The notes beneath the pieces are model-generated. The model saw nothing but the letters and a program-made list of their open reading frames with translations, was not told the DNA's origin and searched no databases. This document shows positions 31,287-38,838 of a DNA stretch of 38,838 nucleotides, piece after piece (position 1 is the first letter of the stretch; the number at the start of each line of letters is the position of its first letter). Position numbers and translations under genes: made by a program. Location of the stretch: positions 144,280-183,117 of the forward strand of contig NMRA01000593.1 of assembly GCA_002633005.1 (NCBI GenBank), read 5' to 3'. The stretch is from Phoronis australis (Eukaryota; Phoronida; Phoronidae).

Positions 31287-32400
31287 ATTGCGGACTTCTG
31301 TCTTTTGACTTTAGCCAAAAGTGACCACGAATAACAAAAAGGTTGATTTAATCTTTTGCGTTCCTCAAAACGTTTGTCTTCTCAGAAGTTGAACAGACTA
31401 CGGCGGATTTCTGCCCTTAACTTTGAGTTGTTGACTTTCAGCATTTTGTCTTAGCCTGTTCGCGTGAACAGTCTATGCCATCCGTAGACTGAATTTTAGC
31501 CGAAAGTCAATAAACAAAAGGCCACAAGGCTGCGAACGATCGATCGCGACAACTGGTAGTCAGGATGGTAGCCTGCGGTGCCTGTGTCGTATAGACGCCG
31601 AAGGCAAAGTCGGCAAGAAACGCGGAGTGTAGAAAATTTCCATATGCGGGTTAATGTGGATGCAAAAGGGTCACACAGCGTTAGGCAGTCAGTAGAAGTC
31701 GCAAACTTCACATCGGAAGTATAGCGGCGTTGAATCTTCCTGTTCAGTGAAGCAACCCGAATGCCTTAACGCTCCAGTCCCGATGGTCACGTCAGTCAGA
31801 GTCACGTGCTTAATCTACAGTGATGCTGCGACGAACAGCGAACAGAAAATGTCGCTGTAGTCAATCGTGAACACCAGAAAATTTCCCAAACGCGTTAGGT
31901 ACTGTGCCGTCGATACTGGCTGGTCCCAAAGTGCGTCAACGGGTCCCCGTAAAAGTCGTCAGCGTATGGTGGAAACGGTAATAATCGTGCGAGGACGGTG
32001 GTGAAGACACCATAACTGCATTTAGTCAATGTAAATTAAGTTTTCGTACAATCTTTGCCACACACGTACTACGTTTATATGGACTTCGCGGTGCTTATAT
32101 TACGGCCTACGTGACCTGGTTCTCGTCAATCCCGCTGGCACTGAGCTGCATTTGTCAGATCGCAGAATCTTGGCGCTTGTTTTGAACACGCTCAGAAAAA
32201 CAGATACCTTTCGGGGACTGATCGGCGATCATTCGCGACCGTGGAGACCACAGCACGATATCTGGCGATTCCGCCATCACGCGTATGACACGCTTATGGC
32301 GTTCTTGAGACGCGCTTTGGGGGCATGTCGTGTCGCCGCAGACAGCGCAGTAACGCCGCTCCCCGGTCAGTCACGGGCCTTCAGGAACACGCTTTCTCTC
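31287..32400. other. Intergenic, CpG-richer stretch, no confident gene
   Basis: GC and CpG content rise visibly from about 31,500. A 99-codon plus-strand ORF at 32152-32451 (Arg-rich) has no recognised domain and its end runs into the MITE at 32401. Confidence 0.45.
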
Positions 32401-32665
32401 CAGTGGCGGATTTATAGATTCCACTTGGCAGTTCAGGGTGCGAATTGCTGACTATAAGCGCGCACCCAGGGGGCTCGGGGGCAAATGCACAGTGCATCTT
32501 GAACAAACCCCGTTTTTTCTTTTTAGTAATAAGGTCCACAAACCCAAAAATTCGAGACCCTTACGTCCCTAAATTTTAGGCTGGGTGCGCGCATGACACG
32601 AAATTCTGGTTACTCCTGTGCTCTGCCCCCCCCCCTCCCAACTCAAAATCCTGGACCCACCACTG
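32401..32665. mobile_element. CAG-type MITE, 265 bp, with 5-bp duplication CTCTC
   Basis: The ends are CAGTGGCGGATTTA and, reversed, CAGTGGTGGGTCCAGG. CTCTC sits on both sides (32396-32400 and 32666-32670), though the left flank is itself a CT repeat. The left interior matches the element at 29092 (AGATTCCACTTGGCAGTT...GCGAATT). It contains a second element inserted at 32453-32593. Confidence 0.75.
32453..32593. mobile_element. Second MITE nested in the 32401 element
   Basis: It has perfect 12-bp inverted ends, GCGCGCACCCAG at 32458-32469 and CTGGGTGCGCGC at 32581-32592. TGAC flanks both sides (32449-32452, 32594-32597), and the related 29092 element has a single TTGAC at this point with no insert. 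The right half, reversed, matches the start of the 35561 repeat family. Confidence 0.6.
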
Positions 32666-35145
32666 CTCTCCCTCTTAGAAACCAACTTACAGAGCTCCGA
32701 CCAAGCATGCCATGACTCAGAGCAAAACGCTAGTTTTCAAAGATAAAGCTACAATAACGCTTTGACTTATGAATAAAGTTTATCACGTGATCGAAACAAA
32801 AAAAAACGAGAAAACTGTGAATACGCGGTGTTTGTGAGTGGGAGAAATACTAGCCACTGTACTCGTTTCAATTCCATTTCAGAGAGAACGTAGGGAATGT
32901 CAAGTGTTAAATAACAATGTCGTCGTGGCGACGAAGACGGAGATGGACACAGCTAGTCATTGTGCTGCGCATACCCATTTCCAGCATTGGCAACGCTACA
33001 AGTGATGTATGGCAAATCCCTTTTATCAATAAACACGAAGAGACTGACACGTTTTTTATAACTTAGTGGTTGATAAGTAGATTCGTGTTTACAGGAAGTT
33101 ATAATTTGTTTACATTTACAACAAAACCGCATCAGAAAGACAACAGTCGATAACATACCTGGTCAAAGTGGAAGCAAACTCCCAAAGATGACAAGAGGCA
33201 GTGTTGTCAAATCAACGAATGAAGTGATAATAAACCACTTGAATAAGACTTATGGCTTTGTAAGACTAACGATGTTTCTTCCTAATGCGAGGCTTAGTAA
33301 TTAATTATGCCTCGTAGTAGGTCAACAAAATGTTGACTAACCATTGATTTACCAACAGAAATGAAATTAATGTAATTAAAGGCGTTACCACAGGGATGGG
33401 TGTGCTAAAACTGTATCGTCTTTATCGAATGGCTATGCAAACCAGTTCGCATACACTTTTTTAACTAGCTACAACCGGGCTATGCAAAAATTAAACGCAT
33501 GCAATATTCTCAAGTGTAATCGACACGCGAAGTGCCTTGCACCAAATCAGCCGCTGGGAATGCTCTGCTTCACAGTGGAAATTTCATTAAATTACATTAA
33601 TTGTTCTAGGCAGTGACAATAGCATAGTTATTCATGGATTTAACCCCCAGTGATCCTTTCCCATCTACACGTGATGCGTCAAACAGGGAAATGAGAAGTT
33701 AAGATGTTCCACAGAAGATGCTTCAAGAACACAAAAATTATTTTTACAATTGAGTTCTCTGGCACGCTTTTCAAAAACATTTTTCAGTAGAAGTCTTACG
33801 TATTAAAGAACACACTTAGTTAAGGGGTGAAAAACGCAGTTTTAATATTGCTGAGTATCGGATAGACTTCTTGAAGTTATTAGTCACCAACAGAGTCGTG
33901 AAACAACAAAACCCGTTGTGTTTTTGAGACTTAGTTATAAATCGCCGATTCTCGACGTTGGCTTCCAGTCAATTCGTGAGTGTCCACGATTGAACTACTT
34001 CAGTGAAATCTGGGCGGTGACCTTAGGCCAACAAAGTATAGTTGGTTATGGTTAATGCCCGACTCAGTATGAGACCTGGGCTCACCGAATAAAAAAAACG
34101 TCATAATTTGCGAAGTAATTAGTAAATATCAAATCCCACATCATTTTTGCTGGTGAATTTTGTTTTTGAAAAAAGTGAGTTACGAAATACTAAAAAATAC
34201 CGCATCGCCGACTCTGTTAAAAATCAATGTTTTTGGCCATATCAACTGTTTTTGGGCCGGATTTTACCCATGCCATAGGAATGCTAATTTTGATGTTTGG
34301 GCTAAACCTCAGAATTGAGAAGACGGGGCATCGTCCAGGAAACCGGTTATAGTTTCCTCTACTTCTGAGAGTGGATGTGAGGCCTAAGGTCAAGTTTGAC
34401 TTTATGAGGGTCCAGTTTCGAGAAATTTCACTTTATTAAGATCAGGCTTTGAAGGTATACTTTGAAAGGGTGCGGTTATTCGTGTCCACTGCTTTAGAGG
34501 GTGTCGGATATCTGTTGTCGTAACATTGGTACACGAGTTTCTGATGACTACCTCCCACAGAGTAGTAAATGATTTAGAACTGGCAGAATTTCTTTAACCA
34601 ACGTCAACATTAACTTGTTCATTAATCTTTCATCCTTTCAATGGTGGTCGATGCTATTGTTTTTTCTTTACAACAATAGTACATTTCATGTATTGGATGT
34701 TGCTATGCTTCACGTCAACATAACGTAGTTTTTTCGACTCGTTTGAAATTTTATCTAGGCCTACTTTCTCCGGAGACTCGAAAGGTTATATCATAGATGG
34801 AAAAGCATGACACTTAATTCCGTTATCTGGTGACCCTCCAAGAGGTGATCGTCTTTAAATTAAAAGGTTATACGATTTCACAAAATCAGGAAAAATGAGA
34901 CATTAGAGTGCACCATTAGGGCCCCCTTAGAGCGGTCCCACAAAGTGTTACAAACCACTGCTTGTACACTTTACATACTTTCAACATTCACATTTCCCAT
35001 TGTCGAATAAAGTAGACTAGAAAATAACGGTATTTTGTGCTTTCTGATTCGAAATTACCAATAATTCGTGCCTCTGAGTGACGCAGAAGCGTGCTCAAAA
35101 TTGTGACCAACGATATGCTGAATATAGGTCACGGTACAATCGAAT
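32666..35145. other. Intergenic, nothing recognised
   Basis: About 2.5 kb of AT-rich sequence with short ORFs only. No splice-bounded coding segment or repeat stands out. Confidence 0.5.
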
Positions 35146-36392
35146 GGTCTCCAAGAATTCGTTTACCAAAGAAGTGAATGGGTGTAGCAATTGATGCTAC
35201 CACTAGGACGCCTACCCGCAAGCGGCAATCGAAATAATGAGACGTGATAGCGGGGTACCTGGAGAAATGTAGTATGGCATACCTTCTTGAATTTAAAAAT
35301 CTGAATCCACTCGTTTTTGAAAATCTGAAGAACATTTTTTATCGTATTTTTTGAAGTGTGCATGGTTAAAACCACATTTTAAAGGCATTTAGACAAGATA
35401 TACTGCACAATTTGAACCTTCTAGCAAAATGTCCTGGCCAGGGTGAGGGTCTCCAAAGAGTAACTCCAGCCCTGGTAGCTGAAAGATGTTCTCTCGTCTA
35501 CATCCTTCGCTGCGTCTTTCTTTTCTAGACTGCCTCCAAACCTAGGCCCTGCGCCTATAGGCGCGCACCCAGCCTAAAATAGGGGGCTCGAATTTTTGAG
35601 AATGTGGACCTTTTACCAAGATTCACGGGGTACGTTCACAGCTATAGATTGTGCATTCGCAGAATTGTGGCTTTTCATGCTTTTTTCGTGGACCTTTGTC
35701 TCGTTTTCTACTTTTTCCGGTGTTTTTGTTTCTCTGAGTGGGTCCTTTTTGACCACTTCGCCAAAAGNGGTCTCCAAGAATTCGTTTACCAAGGAAGTGA
35801 ATGGGTGTAGCAATTGATGCTACCACTAGGACGCCTACCCGCAAGGGGCAATCGAAATAATGAGACGTGATAGCGGGGTACCTGGAGAAATGTAGTATGG
35901 CATACCTTCTTGAATTTAAAAATCTGAATCCACTCGTTTTTGAAAATCTGCAGAACATTTTTTATCGTATTTTTTTGAAGTGTGTATGGTTAAAACCACA
36001 TTTTAAAGGGATTTAGACAAGATATACTGCACAATTTGAACCTTCTAGCAAAATGTCCTGGCCAGGGTGAGGGTCTCCAAAGAGTAACTCCAGCCCTGGT
36101 AGCTAAAAGATGTTCTCTCGTCTACATCCTTCGCTGCGTCTTTCTTTTCTAGACTGCCTCCAAACCTAGGCCCTGCGCCTATAGGCGTGCACCCAGCCTA
36201 AAAATAGGGGGCTCGAATTTTTGAGAATGTGGACCTTTTACCAAGATTCACGGGGTACGTTCACAGCTATAGATTGTGCATTCGCAGAATTGTGGCTTTT
36301 CATGCTTTTTTCGTGGACCTTTGTCTCGTTTTCTACTTTTTCCGGTGTTTTTGTTTCTCTGAGTGGGTCCTTTTTGACCACTTCGCCAAAAG
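35146..36392 (+). repeat. Two-copy direct repeat of about 0.62 kb split by a single N
   Basis: Copy 1 is 35146-35767, the N is 35768, and copy 2 is 35769-36392. Both run from GGTCTCCAAGAATTCG to CTTCGCCAAAAG. They differ at only a few positions, for example CGCAAGCGGC versus CGCAAGGGGC, and one extra T in a T-run. As at 7886, the N marks the exact junction, so this is probably another uncollapsed allelic overlap. Confidence 0.95.
35561..35767 (+). repeat. Dispersed repeat family, copy in first duplicate
   Basis: It begins GCGCGCACCCAGCCTAAAAT and continues GGGGGCTCGAATTTTTGAG. It is cut at its right end by the N. The 14-bp palindrome GCGCCTATAGGCGC overlaps its left edge. Confidence 0.75.
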
Positions 36393-36433
36393 GGGGACTC
36401 GTTCGATTAGAGCCCCCCCCCCCGAGGCGAGCG
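36185..36433 (+). repeat. Dispersed repeat family, fuller copy
   Basis: It begins GCGTGCACCCAGCCT and ends in an 11-C run followed by GAGGCGAGCG. The GGGGGCTCGAA near the left and the reversed GGGGGGCTCTAATCGAA near the right suggest degenerate inverted ends. The 101-codon ORF here is repeat-derived. Confidence 0.75.
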
Positions 36434-38640
36434 TATGCTATGCCGAGTATGGTCTCAAATAATTACGCAATGCAAGTTCATTGCAAACCCAAAATTTACT
36501 TCTCATCTAAGCAAGAAACAAGTTGAGACCAATTTAATATAATGCCCAAAAGCTCTCTTCTTATAATCGCTTCAAACCCAACAGACATACATTGACTTCG
36601 GAACCTTTTACATAGCACCGTAGCAAAGTGGATCCTTTTGCACACCGCCTAGCTCATAACCCTAGCAAAGAATGTAGACTCCGCCAAAAAAAAAACACTT
36701 TCGCAGGGGACTGGTAAAACCAAATTATTTATGAGTTTTGTTTTTTGCGAACAAACATTCTATTGTAATATCGATGTCATTTACCGTACAGCCAAAGGCT
36801 GACGACAGTTGGACAAATGTAAAAAATCTTCATGATGCGTTTTACTAGTGCGGGCTCTCAAGTTTACGAGGCCTTTTCTATTTTATGCGTTACTGGTGCT
36901 CTCAAGTTTTGACAGTGAATTCATCGATTGTATTTTGAGTGAAAAACTATTTATTTATATAAGAACTTAACTCTTTAAAATGCTGACATATCGGATACTA
37001 AGCCAGTAAATGATAAATGATTTCCTAACATTTAACAAAAATACGAGGTACTGAGAAATGGTCTCAACTGACAGACAGACAGAATCGGTTTGAAACTTCC
37101 TGTTTTGGCGCTTCGTGAAAAGTGTGGTTCTCATGTCTGAAATGCGAAGGATTAGTAAATAATGGGAACTAATTCTGACCGAAATGTTCACACGGTCAGA
37201 TTTCAGTCCAGTTCAGTCAGATAGAGCAGTTTCGTCGTTTTTTCACATTGCATTGTTTTTTGGTTGTGAAATAATAACACACAGTTCACTGTCACTGATT
37301 ACTTTCATTGGCAGTTTGAACAGAGGTCACATGTATAGAACACTTATGATAGTTGCTCAGATGTACTAGAAAACTTGACGCGACGAATCACGCGCCGACC
37401 GGAGATAAATACATGTATAACTGTACTGCCCAGTCGATTGTACGTGCGGGCGCCCACTGTACCTAGTGGTCGGTCTCGCAACTATTACTTATTCCAGATA
37501 AGTAAGTAAATGTACATTTTCCTACCTTTGTCTCTAATAATACAACTTTGTCCCTTTTGTATGCGCCGTTCCTTTGTTCGAACCAATTAGATTCCTCTGT
37601 GGAATTATTGATTTTTCGTGAGGCGCTAAACGGTAAACTACGTGGTATGGCGATTGCCAACGACTATCCATGGGTCCGGCGATGGGGGAGCGGGCCGAGA
37701 GACGTTTGGACAACACGATGTGTATTTCATGGTCTCGGGTATCGCCTCGGGTGGACACTTTGGATGGCTCAAGAATATGCGATGGTGCGGTCCGGAACAT
37801 TGGGTTGTGCGCGGTAGGCCTATCAAATAAGTTATCGCTTGGACTGGATTTTGAATGCCGCGGTACCTCGTTCCGACATTTTTTGTGGAAAAGAGTCCGT
37901 CATACTCCAGGTCTGATGCATGATACTTGACGTCTCAGAACAACTGCATTACACACCATGACAACAGAGATCTTGATTTCTACCAAGAGAGAAATCTGCC
38001 CAATTTGTGATGTTGACATGTTAAGGATACGTCTGTTCCACCGGCTCATTGTCACCTCGTGCTTTGAGAACGGAAATAGTATGCTGGAAAGTAGACTTGA
38101 TCTCAGATGTTTATAATTGTGTCGTCAGTACTACGGTACCTTGTTACAGTGGCGCCTAAAGTGTAGTCCTGACTCACTACGAGTTATACAAGAGCAAGTT
38201 ACTCTTGCGACGAGCTCTTTAACTTTGGTTTTAACAGTGTGTACGTGGACGCCACTATGCCTGGGCAACTGAACTTGACACGCGCGTGGCAAAATTTACC
38301 GGTCCTCTCGCCCTACGCTTCCGAAGTCGGAACCCTCTCGCCGTGCGGGCCTACGCGAATCCTGGCATTTCAGTGGGTAAAGACGTCTCATGCACCAAGA
38401 ACCATGATTTCCAATCTCTCGGAAACAGGGATCGAGTGTGAGATTTTAGCTAATTCCTGGCTTCGTTCAAGATTGACGCCAATACTGAGGGACAGAACGA
38501 GGATGGCTCAACTGAAGTCGACCCTAAACTTAGTCATCTTGAGTAAAATCGTGACGTCACAATATATAGGCGCCCCCCCCCCTTGGCTGCCGCAAAAAAT
38601 AAAACAGCAAGAGCGTAGGGAAATAAATGTTGAGTTTAAT
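36434..38640. other. Intergenic, no confident gene
   Basis: Overlapping ORFs on both strands at 37,534-37,930 and a 135-codon ORF at 38239-38646 lie in CpG-richer DNA. None shows a recognised domain or clear splice structure. Confidence 0.45.
38552..38568 (+). promoter_or_regulatory. CRE palindrome next to a TATA-like sequence
   Basis: GTGACGTCAC is followed within one base by AATATATAGG and then a 10-12 C run. It could be a promoter firing right, but no gene is visible downstream in the window. Confidence 0.25.
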
Positions 38641-38747
38641 AATTAACCTCGGTAATTAACATTATACGGATGAAACAATATTTGGGGGGACGGGGGGAAT
38701 TAACCTTGGTAATTAACATTATACGGATGGAACAATATTTGGGGGGG
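38641..38747 (+). repeat. 57-bp tandem repeat, two copies
   Basis: AATTAACCTCGGTAATTAAC...AACAATATTTGGGGGG recurs from 38698 with few changes (CTC to CTT, GATGAAAC to GATGGAAC). The palindromic GGTAATTAAC and G-runs are kept in both. Confidence 0.9.
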
Positions 38748-38838
38748 CTAACGGATTTGGTCCTTTGGGCAATTGAAGACTATTTTAAATACAACAAATT
38801 TGTTACGAACTGATTGCACAAAATATAAAAAGTGTAAT

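Noticed and set aside
35596-36526. ORFs of 68-111 codons on both strands
   Set aside because: They arise from the duplicated dispersed repeat and appear twice for that reason.
37534-37930. Overlapping ORFs on both strands as a possible retroelement fragment
   Set aside because: No reverse transcriptase, integrase or protease motif is visible; probably a GC-richer stretch with few stops.

Overview
This is a stretch of animal nuclear DNA, AT-rich and gene-poor, with canonical GT-AG introns. It holds two recognisable conserved eukaryotic genes. I see no bacterial operon structure, no rRNA or tRNA gene, and no CRISPR array. The gene content, abundant MITE-like repeats and apparently very heterozygous assembly suggest a bilaterian invertebrate, probably marine. 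I cannot place it further from sequence alone.

Layout. (1) Positions 1554-2347, plus strand: the last two coding exons of the spliceosomal Sm protein G gene (SNRPG); its N-terminal exon is not visible in the window. (2) 2348-6150: intergenic, with a 474-bp hAT-like MITE (2827-3300) and an unrecognised minus-strand ORF (4139-4531). (3) 6780-23103, minus strand: a complete PP2A B55 regulatory subunit gene (PPP2R2A / twins / sur-6 family). I rebuilt it as nine coding exons whose phases all match and whose lengths sum to 1452 nt (483 residues plus stop). Its introns carry a 16-bp minisatellite (about 12,896-13,206), a plus-strand exon-like fragment (16239-16283) and a possible internal promoter (about 21,859-21,898). 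(4) 23104-38838: no confident gene. It holds a perfect hairpin just upstream of the B55 start codon, a 777-bp gap, two or three members of a MITE family with 5-bp target duplications (one carrying a second MITE nested inside it), a dispersed repeat family of about 210-250 bp, several other inverted repeats, and two 57-bp repeats at the right end.

Assembly. Two of the three isolated single N bases (7886 and 35768) lie exactly between the two halves of long, nearly identical direct repeats (about 1.9 kb and 0.62 kb). This is the signature expected when the two alleles of a contig overlap were left uncollapsed. The first repeat duplicates the last B55 exon; the five exon differences are all synonymous. 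The apparent second terminal exon should therefore be treated as a probable false duplication until coverage is checked.

The two genes act in different processes: Sm G in snRNP cores for pre-mRNA splicing, and B55 in directing PP2A to its substrates. They are convergent neighbours separated by several kb, and nothing suggests a functional link. I found no convincing new multi-gene system. The most informative items are the N-bounded duplications, the nested MITE, the microduplicated Sm G splice acceptor and the promoter-proximal hairpin.
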